NCBI GenBank assembly: GCA_905207485.1
Contig: CAJLLL010000068.1
Coordinates: 1-5,980, forward strand
Direction: 5' to 3'
Length of the DNA: 5,980 bases
Source: an uncultured Phascolarctobacterium sp.
GTDB lineage: Bacteria > Bacillota > Negativicutes > Acidaminococcales > Acidaminococcaceae
Positions 1 to 5,471 of this stretch are shown piece by piece. The notes under the pieces are model-generated. The model did not search any database and had not been told where the DNA came from. It worked only from the letters and a program-made list of their open reading frames with translations. Each line of letters begins with the position of its first letter. Positions within the stretch are counted from its first letter, which is position 1. The position numbers and the translations under genes are program-made.

Positions 1-148
1 GCAGCGAAAAAAATTTAACAACTATCAGCAAAATCAGCACGCCGGCAATAAAAGGCAGTGAACCTTCAAGCGTTGCAGAATCAAGTCCCTGCACCGCATC
101 AATAGCTGCCGTGCCGATTTCCCTGACGGCGTTTTCAGCTTCTTCCAT
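1..148 (-). CDS. BofA-like small membrane protein (5' part only)
   Basis: An open frame starts with ATG at 148 and runs off the left edge after 49 codons, so the C-terminus is missing. A purine-rich ribosome binding site (AGAAAGG) sits in the 16-base gap after recR. The first 30 or so residues are soluble and acidic (MEEAENAVREIG...). They are followed by a membrane segment at about residues 32-49 (PFIAGVLILLIVVKFFSL), which resembles the first helix of the BofA family. In Bacillus, BofA is an integral membrane inhibitor that holds the SpoIVFB protease inactive until pro-sigma-K is processed late in sporulation. The call rests mainly on position, since bofA lies just downstream of recR in many Bacillota, together with the hydrophobic start. 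The soluble N-terminal stretch is longer than in B. subtilis BofA. Homologues also occur in non-sporulating species, so a sporulation role is not established here. It could also be an unrelated small membrane protein. Confidence 0.6.
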   Translation of the reverse strand, partial: MEEAENAVREIGTAAIDAVQGLDSATLEGSLPFIAGVLILLIVVKFFSL

Positions 149-164
149 TAATCAATCGCCTTTC

Positions 165-764
165 TTATAAACGCAGCCTGTTTTCCAGCGCACGCGCCAG
201 GGTTAACTCATCGGCGTATTCCAAATCGCCGCCAACAGGCAGCCCATGCGCAATACGGCTGGTTACAACGCCCAGCGGTTTTAATAACTGCACAAGGTAA
301 GCCGCAGTTGCTTCACCTTCAACGTTGGAATTGGTAGCCAAAATTACTTCTTTTACCTCACCCTGCTGCAAACGGCGCAAAAGTTCTTTAATGCGCAGGT
401 TATCAGGGCCAATGCCGTCCAAAGGAGAAAGCACGCCGTGCAAAACATGGTACAGGCCCTTGTAACCGCGGCTGCGTTCCATTGCCATTACGTCCTGCGG
501 CTGCTCTACCACGCAGATAATGCTTTTATCGCGCCCGGGGTCACTGCAAATTTCGCACTCCGGCTTATCGCTTAAGTTATAGCAGGTACGGCACAGGCAT
601 ACCTGGCGTTTGGCATCAACAAGCGCTGCTGCAAGGCGCTGTACGTCCTCCGCCGGCATATTGATAATATGGTAGGCAAGGCGCAAAGCCGTTTTGGAAC
701 CAATGCCCGGCAGCCGCCGCAGCTGTTCATGCAGGTTAGCCAAAGGGCGTATAAGGCGCGCCAT
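165..764 (-). CDS. recR: Recombination mediator protein RecR
   Basis: This 199-residue protein has the usual RecR length and every family landmark. A helix-hairpin-helix lies at about residues 11-33 (LRRLPGIGSKTALRLAYHI). A four-cysteine zinc finger follows at C58, C61, C70 and C73. The Toprim domain spans about 80-175, with E87 and D91 in VVEQPQDV, the segment SPLDGIGPDNL at 113-123 and VEGEATA at 148-154. The conserved tail includes GLPVGGDLEYADELTLARAL at 174-193. RecR acts in the cytoplasm with RecO, and RecF in many species, to load RecA onto SSB-coated single-stranded DNA at gaps and stalled forks. The ATG lies one base after the ebfC stop (TGA T ATG), and no strong ribosome binding site is visible. 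Translation is therefore probably coupled to ebfC. Nothing looks truncated or substituted. Confidence 0.98.
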   Translation of the reverse strand: MARLIRPLANLHEQLRRLPGIGSKTALRLAYHIINMPAEDVQRLAAALVDAKRQVCLCRTCYNLSDKPECEICSDPGRDKSIICVVEQPQDVMAMERSRGYKGLYHVLHGVLSPLDGIGPDNLRIKELLRRLQQGEVKEVILATNSNVEGEATAAYLVQLLKPLGVVTSRIAHGLPVGGDLEYADELTLARALENRLRL

Positions 765-765
765 A

Positions 766-1092
766 TCAGAACATGCCCGGCAGTTTCATACCGCCAGTCA
801 GTTTGCCCATTTCTTTTTCAGTCATTTCTTCAACCTTGCGCATTGCTTCGTTAACGGCAGTTGTAACAAGGTCTTCCAGCATTTCTACATCGTCCGGGTC
901 AACAGCGCTCGGCGCGATGGTAATTTTTTCGATGGTTTTGCGGCCGGTAGCCACAACGGTAACGGCACCGCCGCCTGCTGTTGCTTCAACAGTGCGGTTT
1001 TTCAGGTCTTCCTGCAATTTCAGCATGTCCTGCTGCATTTTCTGTACTTTTTTCATCATACCCTGCATATTTGCCATTCCGGGGTTAAACAT
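766..1092 (-). CDS. ebfC: Nucleoid-associated protein, YbaB/EbfC family
   Basis: The protein has 108 residues, typical of the YbaB/EbfC (YaaK) family. It begins with a methionine-, lysine- and glutamine-rich helix (about residues 6-32, containing MMKKVQKMQQDM). A strand region follows with the family's glycine motif and VTVVATGRK (about 38-52). It continues with ITIAPSAVDPDDVEMLEDLV (about 57-76), a second long helix and a Met/Gly-rich tail. Family members form small dimers that bind DNA with little sequence specificity and help organise the nucleoid. They are almost always found between dnaX and recR, as here. The start is well supported: AAGGAGGA lies eight bases upstream of the ATG. The dnaX stop is 24 bases upstream, so it is probably co-transcribed with dnaX and recR. 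Confidence 0.95.
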   Translation of the reverse strand: MFNPGMANMQGMMKKVQKMQQDMLKLQEDLKNRTVEATAGGGAVTVVATGRKTIEKITIAPSAVDPDDVEMLEDLVTTAVNEAMRKVEEMTEKEMGKLTGGMKLPGMF

Positions 1093-1116
1093 AAATAAAC
1101 TCCTCCTTAAATGTGT

Positions 1117-2928
1117 TTACAGTTTTTGTAAAGTGCCGCCAAAAGCCTCCATTGCTTTTTTTACAACCGGTTCCAGCTCTTCCTCCTGTTTAGGGGCTGC
1201 TGCCGGTATAACAGGTTTTGGCGCATAATTTGCTTCTTCCACGCAGTTCAGCCTTACCTCACAGCGCGCAAGGCGCAGCAAAACTGCTTCAAAAGCCTTT
1301 TTATAATCATCGGCATTCATGCGCTTGCAGTTAAATTTGTTTTTAAATACAACCGTCAAAATGCCGTTGACATAATCAACCGCATGCCCTCCGGCGGCGC
1401 AGGCCACCATTGAGCGTTTTTTCTCGGATTTTAAAATTTCAAGCACCTGCTGCCAAAGTTCTTCGGCCGCTGCCGCATCTCCCTGCGGTGCAGGGGCAGG
1501 CGTAAACGCAGCTTTTGCTGACGCATTTTCTGTTTTAGGCGGCGCAGGCTGTTTAGGCTGCGTGTTTACAGGTTCTGCCGTCATCGGTTTATGTACTGAA
1601 GCATCCTGCTGAGGTGCTTCCTCAATCTGTATGCCGTGTTCTTCTGCTGCAACGTAACCAAACTTGGGCTGCTGTGTTACAGTTTCCGGCACCGGCTGAT
1701 ACTGCACCGGCGCTGTTTTTTCCTGCCTTGCCGGCATTTGCGGTGCAGGCTGATATTGCTGAACCGGTACAGCCTGCGGCATCGGCATCTGCCCTGCCAG
1801 CATGGCTTCCAGTTTCTGCACGCGCGCCGTTAAAGCAGCCAGCGTGCTTCCTTCAATGCGGCATAAATCAAACAGGCACATTTCTGCTGCTATGCGCCCG
1901 CGCACGCTTTGCCGCAGTTCTATTGTGCACTGGTGCAGGCGTTCTTCCGCCGCCATCAGGCGGTCTGTGCTGTACAAACCTTCCAGTTCCGCAATGGCCT
2001 CTTTGGTATCCATAAGGTAAATTTCACGGTAATCCGGCGATGCTTTATACAGCAGCACGGCGCGCAGATATTCCGCCAGTTCGGTAATAATCTGCTTAAC
2101 GTCCTTGCCGCCTGCAAGCAGTGTTTCCAAAAGTTCCAACGCTTTGGGAACCTGCCCTTCACCAATGGCCTTTACCAGTTCACGCAGGGCTTCACGCCCG
2201 ACAATGCCTAAAACGCTGCGCACGGTTTCGGCAGTTACCCTGTCCGCCATAACGCCGCACTGGTCCAAAAGGCTCAGCGCATCGCGCATGCCGCCGTCTG
2301 CCTGCACGGCAATAAGCTGCAAGGCATCATCATCGGCCGCTATGCCGCTGCCGTCAGCTACTTCACGCAGGCGCCTTACAATATCGGCATCCGTCACGCG
2401 CCTGAAATCAAAACGCTGGCAGCGTGAATGAATGGTTGCCGGTATTTTATGCGGCTCCGTCGTTGCTAAAATAAAAATTACATGCGGTGGCGGTTCTTCA
2501 AGCGTTTTTAAAAGCGCGTTGAATGCTTCCGTGGTCAGCATGTGCACTTCGTCGATAATGTATACTTTATAACGCCCGCTTACCGGCGCAAAAGCAACTT
2601 TTTCGCGCAAATCGCGGATTTCATCAATGCCGCGGTTAGAAGCTGCGTCAATTTCAAACACATCCATGGAAGTGCCGTCGTTAATGCGCACGCAGTTCTG
2701 ACAGGTATTACAGGGATTCGGCGTTGGCCCGTGCTCACAGTTGACAGCCTTGGCAAGAATTTTTGCCGTACTGGTTTTACCTGTGCCGCGCGGCCCGGCA
2801 AACAGATAAGCATGGGCAATACGGCCGGTTTCCAGTGCATTGGTAAGAGCGGTGCGTACCGCTTCCTGCCCTACCAGCGCATCAAAACCCTGCGGACGCC
2901 ATTTTCTGTATAACGCAACGTATGCCAA
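1117..2928 (-). CDS. dnaX: DNA polymerase III subunit gamma/tau
   Basis: DnaX is the clamp-loader ATPase that loads the sliding clamp and, as tau, holds the polymerase cores together at the fork. Numbered from the preferred TTG start (603 residues), the N-terminus reads AYVALYRKWRP, as expected for the family. Walker A is GPRGTGKT at 45-52. The zinc cysteines are C64, C73, C76 and C79. Walker B is IIDEVH at 124-129. The SRC arginine-finger motif is at 168-170, and sensor 2 is GGMRDALSLLDQ at 212-223. The collar domain runs to about 375. A Pro/Gln-rich linker follows at about 380-485, with QYQPAP and QYQPVP repeats. A C-terminal tau-like domain starts near LWQQVLEILK (491) and ends with the common AFGGT motif (595-599). 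An open frame extends six codons further upstream to a TTG at 2946, but that stretch contains the ribosome binding site itself. This is the first gene of a probable dnaX-ebfC-recR-bofA operon. Confidence 0.97.
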   Translation of the reverse strand: MAYVALYRKWRPQGFDALVGQEAVRTALTNALETGRIAHAYLFAGPRGTGKTSTAKILAKAVNCEHGPTPNPCNTCQNCVRINDGTSMDVFEIDAASNRGIDEIRDLREKVAFAPVSGRYKVYIIDEVHMLTTEAFNALLKTLEEPPPHVIFILATTEPHKIPATIHSRCQRFDFRRVTDADIVRRLREVADGSGIAADDDALQLIAVQADGGMRDALSLLDQCGVMADRVTAETVRSVLGIVGREALRELVKAIGEGQVPKALELLETLLAGGKDVKQIITELAEYLRAVLLYKASPDYREIYLMDTKEAIAELEGLYSTDRLMAAEERLHQCTIELRQSVRGRIAAEMCLFDLCRIEGSTLAALTARVQKLEAMLAGQMPMPQAVPVQQYQPAPQMPARQEKTAPVQYQPVPETVTQQPKFGYVAAEEHGIQIEEAPQQDASVHKPMTAEPVNTQPKQPAPPKTENASAKAAFTPAPAPQGDAAAAEELWQQVLEILKSEKKRSMVACAAGGHAVDYVNGILTVVFKNKFNCKRMNADDYKKAFEAVLLRLARCEVRLNCVEEANYAPKPVIPAAAPKQEEELEPVVKKAMEAFGGTLQKL

Positions 2929-2934
2929 CTGCCG

Positions 2935-2943
2935 CACCTCCTT
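2935..2943 (-). promoter_or_regulatory. dnaX ribosome binding site that decides the start
   Basis: AAGGAGGTG on the minus strand is a near-perfect Shine-Dalgarno sequence. It ends six bases before TTG at 2928. That TTG gives the canonical DnaX N-terminus (Met-Ala-Tyr-Val-Ala-Leu-Tyr-Arg). The in-frame TTG at 2946 and GTG at 2937 lie upstream of this site or within it and have no ribosome binding site of their own. Confidence 0.85.
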
Positions 2944-2960
2944 CAAATCTTTACCTAATA

Positions 2961-2989
2961 ATTATATAAAATTTCCGGGCATAAGTAAA
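2961..2989 (-). promoter_or_regulatory. Probable dnaX promoter (sigma-A type)
   Basis: The minus strand shows TTTACT (2989-2984, four of six -35 consensus bases), a 17-base spacer and a perfect TATAAT (2966-2961). Initiation would fall near 2954, giving a leader of about 25 bases before the TTG at 2928. The -35 box lies immediately after the T-tract of the SRP RNA terminator, so dnaX appears to be transcribed independently of the upstream RNA genes. Confidence 0.75.
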
Positions 2990-2991
2990 AT

Positions 2992-3016
2992 AAAAAAGCA
3001 GCTCCGCAGAGCTGCT
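2992..3016 (-). terminator. Rho-independent terminator of the SRP RNA
   Basis: On the minus strand AGCAGCTC and GAGCTGCT form a perfect 8-bp stem (3016-3009 with 3004-2997) around the tetraloop TGCG. A run of T's follows directly (2996-2992 and beyond). It begins three bases after the inferred 3' end of the SRP RNA. Confidence 0.93.
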
Positions 3017-3019
3017 CAC

Positions 3020-3163
3020 ATTACTTCCTTGCAGGACTGCAAATGCAGGCACCCCTGCGGCACATAAAAGTATCCGCTTAGTGCTGCTTCCTCCCGGTCC
3101 TGACACGGTTCACGGGCTTTCATTGCGCAGGACCCGCCATCTGCAGCCCTGCAAAGAAGTAAT
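3020..3163 (-). ncRNA. ffs: Signal recognition particle RNA (4.5S-like)
   Basis: The minus strand carries the SRP RNA signature GTCAGGACCGGGAGGAAGCA (3103-3084). This is the helix 8 apex with a GGGA tetraloop (3095-3092) and the symmetric internal loop that binds the M domain of Ffh. The RNA scaffolds the SRP that directs nascent membrane proteins to FtsY and the translocon. Both ends are set by a 22-pair terminal helix: 3163-3142 pairs with 3020-3041 with two G-U wobbles and no bulge. Further in, CCTGCG pairs with CGCAGG. The RNA is about 144 bases, longer than the 4.5S RNA of Escherichia coli (about 114) and much shorter than the roughly 270-base scRNA of B. subtilis. No Alu-type 5' domain is visible. 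The position between tRNA-Ser and dnaX matches other Bacillota. The exact ends are inferred from pairing. Confidence 0.93.
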
Positions 3164-3183
3164 AAAAAAAACCGCTTACGCGG
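3164..3183 (-). terminator. Short hairpin with T8 between tRNA-Ser and SRP RNA
   Basis: On the minus strand CCGC-GTAA-GCGG (3183-3172), extendable by one G-U pair, is followed by eight T's (3171-3164). It has the form of a terminator for the tRNA, but the stem is only 4-5 bp. The SRP RNA begins directly after the T-run and no convincing promoter lies between. It may be a leaky terminator or a processing signal in a shared transcript. Confidence 0.5.
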
Positions 3184-3195
3184 CAAGTTTTTAAG

Positions 3196-3285
3196 TGGCG
3201 GAGAGAGAGGGATTCGAACCCTCGGTACGGTTTCCCGCACACACGCTTTCCAGGCGTGCACCTTCAACCACTCGGTCATCTCTCC
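3196..3285 (-). tRNA. tRNA-Ser (anticodon GGA)
   Basis: This 90-base gene includes an encoded CCA (3198-3196). The acceptor arms GGAGAGA (3285-3279) and TCTCTCC (3206-3200) pair fully, with discriminator base G. The anticodon stem CACGC/GCGTG encloses the loop CTGGAAA, so the anticodon is GGA (3251-3249), which reads UCC and UCU. A long variable arm (TGCGGGAAACCGTA region) is the class II feature expected of tRNA-Ser. The T arm is GAGGGTTCGAATCCCTC. It is transcribed toward the SRP RNA and dnaX, an arrangement shared with other Bacillota. The likely promoter is at 3361-3389. Confidence 0.97.
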
Positions 3286-3321
3286 GTGTTGAAAATGTAG
3301 GTTTTATTAAATTGTCGCCGC

Positions 3322-3357
3322 AAAAGAAAACTTGCGGCTATGGCATCAGCCGCAAGT
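3322..3357 (-). terminator. Terminator hairpin after the USP gene, within the tRNA-Ser leader
   Basis: On the minus strand ACTTGCGGCT (3357-3348) and AGCCGCAAGT (3339-3330) form a perfect 10-bp stem with an 8-base loop. TTTCTTTT follows (3329-3322). It lies 53 bases past the stop of the universal stress gene and is probably its terminator. It starts only four bases after the -10 box of the promoter at 3361-3389, so the two elements are interlocked. Confidence 0.75.
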
Positions 3358-3360
3358 AAC

Positions 3361-3389
3361 AGTATATCTGTATTTTGCTTAATTGTCAA
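3361..3389 (-). promoter_or_regulatory. Strong sigma-A-type promoter for tRNA-Ser (and probably SRP RNA)
   Basis: The minus strand has a perfect TTGACA (3389-3384), a 17-base spacer and TATACT (3366-3361), 11 of 12 consensus bases. This is the strongest promoter match in the window, as expected for stable RNA. Initiation would fall near 3354, inside the 5' arm of the terminator hairpin, leaving a leader of about 68 bases before the tRNA. Confidence 0.85.
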
Positions 3390-3410
3390 GTATTTTACGA
3401 TAAATTTTCT

Positions 3411-4265
3411 TTATTCTTCCGCTGCATTTTCCGGCGGCAGCAAAAGCAGTGAGCGTTCGGCGTTTAAAGTTACGTTCTGCGCCGTGCTGCCCATTACCAA
3501 ACCCTTAACCAAGCCGGCGCCGGTTTTCGCCATAACAATCAGCGATACATCTTCTTTTTCGGCAATGCGCAAAATTTCTTTGGAAGCTGCGCCCTTACGC
3601 ACATGATAGGTAGCTTCAATTCCGAAAATCTTCATTTCATCCACCAGTTCCTGCAAGCGGCGCCCTGCCGTGCGCATTTTATCATCTAAATCAGACTGGC
3701 TGCGGCTGCGTTCAACAACATGCACAAACACAACTTCGTTAATATGTTCGCGCAGCATACGGATAACATCCAACGCCGATAAAGATTTCAGCGAAAAATC
3801 CGTCGGCACCAGAATGCGGCGCAGCAAATTCTTTTGCAGCATTTCTTCGGCATCATTTTCCACCGGTTTAGATACAAACAGCGGCCTGTCAATAGCCCGT
3901 GCCAAATCAAAGGTAGTGCTGCCCAAAAGCGCACTTTTAAAAAATCCCTTGCCGTGCGAAGCTACCATCACAAGCCCGGCATCCTCTTCTTCGGCAATAT
4001 CGGTCAGCTCTTCAAAAACCTCGCCGCTGCGGTAAATTTCACGCGCATCTTCATAACCGGCACGGCGCAGCTCGCCTACAAGCGCATGCACACGGCTCTG
4101 CACCTTTTTAAAAGCGCTGCTGTCCGGACGGGCGTCATCCTTGTCCTTAAACACATGCGCAATCGCAATGCCGGTATCAACATCCGGGCACAAGCTGTAA
4201 AAACAATTCAGCAGCCCGTCGGCTTCTTCGGTTAAATCAGTTGCTAACAAAACCTTATCAAACAT
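3411..4265 (-). CDS. Tandem-domain universal stress protein (UspA family)
   Basis: This 284-residue protein consists of two UspA folds. Domain 1 (about 1-135) opens with VLLATD (5-10) and has the nucleotide-loop pattern A102-x2-G105-x9-G115-S116, followed by a VSKP strand. Domain 2 (about 148-278) opens with ILVPTD (151-156) and has A246-x2-G249-x9-G259-S260, ending in LLLLPP. The family consensus is G-x2-G-x9-G-S/T. The first glycine is alanine in both domains, but the rest of the motif is intact, so ATP binding is plausible though not proven. There is no signal peptide or membrane segment, which suggests a cytoplasmic protein. USPs help cells survive starvation, oxidative and other stresses by poorly defined means. 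GGAGG (4283-4279) lies 13 bases before the ATG, a rather long spacing. It is a single gene with its own promoter (4318-4346) and terminator (3322-3357), divergent from hydE. The stress that induces it cannot be read from the sequence. Confidence 0.9.
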   Translation of the reverse strand: MFDKVLLATDLTEEADGLLNCFYSLCPDVDTGIAIAHVFKDKDDARPDSSAFKKVQSRVHALVGELRRAGYEDAREIYRSGEVFEELTDIAEEEDAGLVMVASHGKGFFKSALLGSTTFDLARAIDRPLFVSKPVENDAEEMLQKNLLRRILVPTDFSLKSLSALDVIRMLREHINEVVFVHVVERSRSQSDLDDKMRTAGRRLQELVDEMKIFGIEATYHVRKGAASKEILRIAEKEDVSLIVMAKTGAGLVKGLVMGSTAQNVTLNAERSLLLLPPENAAEE

Positions 4266-4317
4266 TTTATTTTCTTTGCCTCCATTACGTTCAGCGGAAA
4301 ATCAAAATTAAATTAAT

Positions 4318-4346
4318 ATTATAAACTTCGCCATAAAGCATGAAAA
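4318..4346 (-). promoter_or_regulatory. Probable promoter of the USP gene
   Basis: The minus strand shows TTTTCA (4346-4341, four of six -35 bases), a 17-base spacer and a perfect TATAAT (4323-4318). Initiation would be near 4311, about 45 bases before the ATG. The surrounding DNA is AT-rich. Confidence 0.65.
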
Positions 4347-4363
4347 TCCTGCTATATTTATGG
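4331..4363. repeat. Imperfect dyad between the divergent promoters (possible operator)
   Basis: CCATAAA (4331-4337) and TTTATGG (4357-4363) are inverted copies. Directly inside them AGCA (4337-4340) and TGCT (4350-4353) also pair, the right arm being interrupted by ATA (4354-4356). The element covers the USP -35 box and touches the weak hydE -35 position, where a regulator could control both genes. It does not match any operator I recognise and may be chance in AT-rich DNA. Confidence 0.35.
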
Positions 4364-4389
4364 AACAGCGCAGGGCAGAATGATATAAT
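4361..4389 (+). promoter_or_regulatory. Probable extended -10 promoter of hydE
   Basis: TGATATAAT (4381-4389) is a perfect -10 box preceded by the TGN extension. The -35 region 17 bases upstream (TGGAAC, 4361-4366) matches only three of six consensus bases. Extended -10 promoters tolerate this, although it may also point to activator dependence. Initiation would be near 4396, just before the ribosome binding site AAGGAG (4401-4406). Confidence 0.65.
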
Positions 4390-4412
4390 AAAGATGTTTA
4401 AAGGAGATTATT

Positions 4413-5471
4413 ATGAACACAGCCTTACTGATAGAAAAACTGAACCATACACATACGCTTACGCGCGAGGAAGCCTTGCAGCTTGTTACCGAAGGCTCCC
4501 GGCACAAAGACCTTCTTTTTACGCTGGCACAGCAAACGGCGCAGCGCAGCTTTGGCAAAAATATTTTTGTACGCGGGCTGATTGAATTTACAAATTACTG
4601 CAAAAATGATTGCTACTATTGCGGCATCCGCCGCAGCAATACTAGTGCCGCACGCTACCGCTTAACGCAGGAAGATATTTTAGAATGCTGCCGCGCAGGT
4701 TATGCGCTCGGCTTCCGCACTTTTGTTTTACAGGGCGGCGAAGACTACACTTACAGCGACAATGATATCGCCGCCATAGTACGAGCCATCAAAGCAAACC
4801 ATCCGGACTGTGCCGTAACGCTATCCATTGGCGAACGCAGCCGCGGAACTTACAAACTATGGAAAGATGCAGGTGCAGACCGTTATCTTTTGCGCCACGA
4901 AACGGCAGATTTTAACCATTACGCCCAACTGCACCCGACAGAACTTTCTGCCGCCAACAGGCAGAACTGCCTGTATATTTTAAAAGAACTCGGTTATCAG
5001 ACAGGCGCAGGATTTATGGTTGGCTCACCTCACCAAACCGCAGAAAACCTGGCAGATGACCTGATGTTTCTGCAAAAACTGCGCCCTGAAATGATTGGCA
5101 TAGGCCCGTTTATACCGCATCACGATACGCCGTTTAAAAATGAACCCGCGGGCAGCGTGGAACTGACTTTGGTAATGCTTGCCGTTCTGCGCCTGCTGTT
5201 TCCGCACGTTTTGCTGCCGGCAACAACGGCGCTGGGCACGCTTTGCCCCGGCGGGCGCGTGCTTGGCATTAAGGCAGGGGCCAACGTAATAATGCCCAAC
5301 CTTTCGCCGGCCAATGTACGCAGCAAATATTTACTGTACGATAACAAACTGCATACCGGCGCCGAAGCTGCCGAAGCGCTGCAATTGCTTAAAGATGAAG
5401 TTGGCAGCATCGGTTATAAAATAGTAACCGCGCGCGGAGATTACACGGAGGAAGCATGGATGCAAGGCTGA
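4413..5471 (+). CDS. hydE: [FeFe]-hydrogenase maturation radical SAM protein HydE
   Basis: HydE is a cytoplasmic radical SAM enzyme that works with HydG and HydF to build the organometallic H-cluster of [FeFe]-hydrogenase, in particular its dithiomethylamine bridge. The 352-residue length is normal. The radical SAM cluster motif C63-x3-C67-x2-C70 lies in FTNYCKNDCYYCG, at the same positions as I recall for Thermotoga maritima HydE. Other family segments are VLQGGED (105-111), TLSIGER (136-142), DRYLLRHETAD (156-166), ELGYQTGAGFMVGSP, IGIGPFIPHHDTPF and PATTALGTLCPGGR. HydE-type RHET and GPFIPH argue against the relatives BioB and PylB. The second C-terminal cluster motif found in T. maritima is absent. 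The ATG has AAGGAG six bases upstream. The 3' end overlaps the clc start by 16 bases, so the two are probably co-transcribed. HydF, HydG and the hydrogenase are not in the window. Confidence 0.95.
   Translation: MNTALLIEKLNHTHTLTREEALQLVTEGSRHKDLLFTLAQQTAQRSFGKNIFVRGLIEFTNYCKNDCYYCGIRRSNTSAARYRLTQEDILECCRAGYALGFRTFVLQGGEDYTYSDNDIAAIVRAIKANHPDCAVTLSIGERSRGTYKLWKDAGADRYLLRHETADFNHYAQLHPTELSAANRQNCLYILKELGYQTGAGFMVGSPHQTAENLADDLMFLQKLRPEMIGIGPFIPHHDTPFKNEPAGSVELTLVMLAVLRLLFPHVLLPATTALGTLCPGGRVLGIKAGANVIMPNLSPANVRSKYLLYDNKLHTGAEAAEALQLLKDEVGSIGYKIVTARGDYTEEAWMQG

Noticed and set aside
1417..1422. Six-A run in dnaX (GAG AAA AAA CGC, minus) as a gamma frameshift site
   Set aside because: The preceding base is G, so the heptamer is not a proper X XXY YYZ slippery site. 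It also lies at about residues 503-504, past the linker boundary where gamma would end.
773..2431. Several plus-strand frames of 60-150 codons opposite ebfC and dnaX
   Set aside because: They lie antisense to well-supported conserved genes and lack family motifs. They are low-complexity Cys/Ser/Arg/Phe-rich translations with no convincing ribosome binding sites, so they are shadows of real codon use.
3164..3198. A separate SRP RNA promoter (TTGCCG with TATTAC, minus)
   Set aside because: The best candidate boxes are weak, and the start would fall inside the 22-pair terminal helix and remove most of its 5' arm. The pairing argues for a transcript that includes it.
3016..3279. An 87-codon minus-strand frame across the tRNA and SRP RNA
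   Set aside because: Its beginning (MTEWLKVHAW...) is the usual false translation of a tRNA-Ser gene and the rest runs through the SRP RNA. Both RNAs are well supported, so this is not a protein gene.
3340..4235. Plus-strand frames antisense to the USP gene
   Set aside because: They overlap a clear two-domain UspA gene, have no recognisable domain and no promoter, and vary in frame as expected of shadow frames.
4340..4585. Alternative reading frames overlapping the start of hydE, on both strands
   Set aside because: The HydE frame has a proper ribosome binding site and conserved motifs throughout. The other frames have neither.
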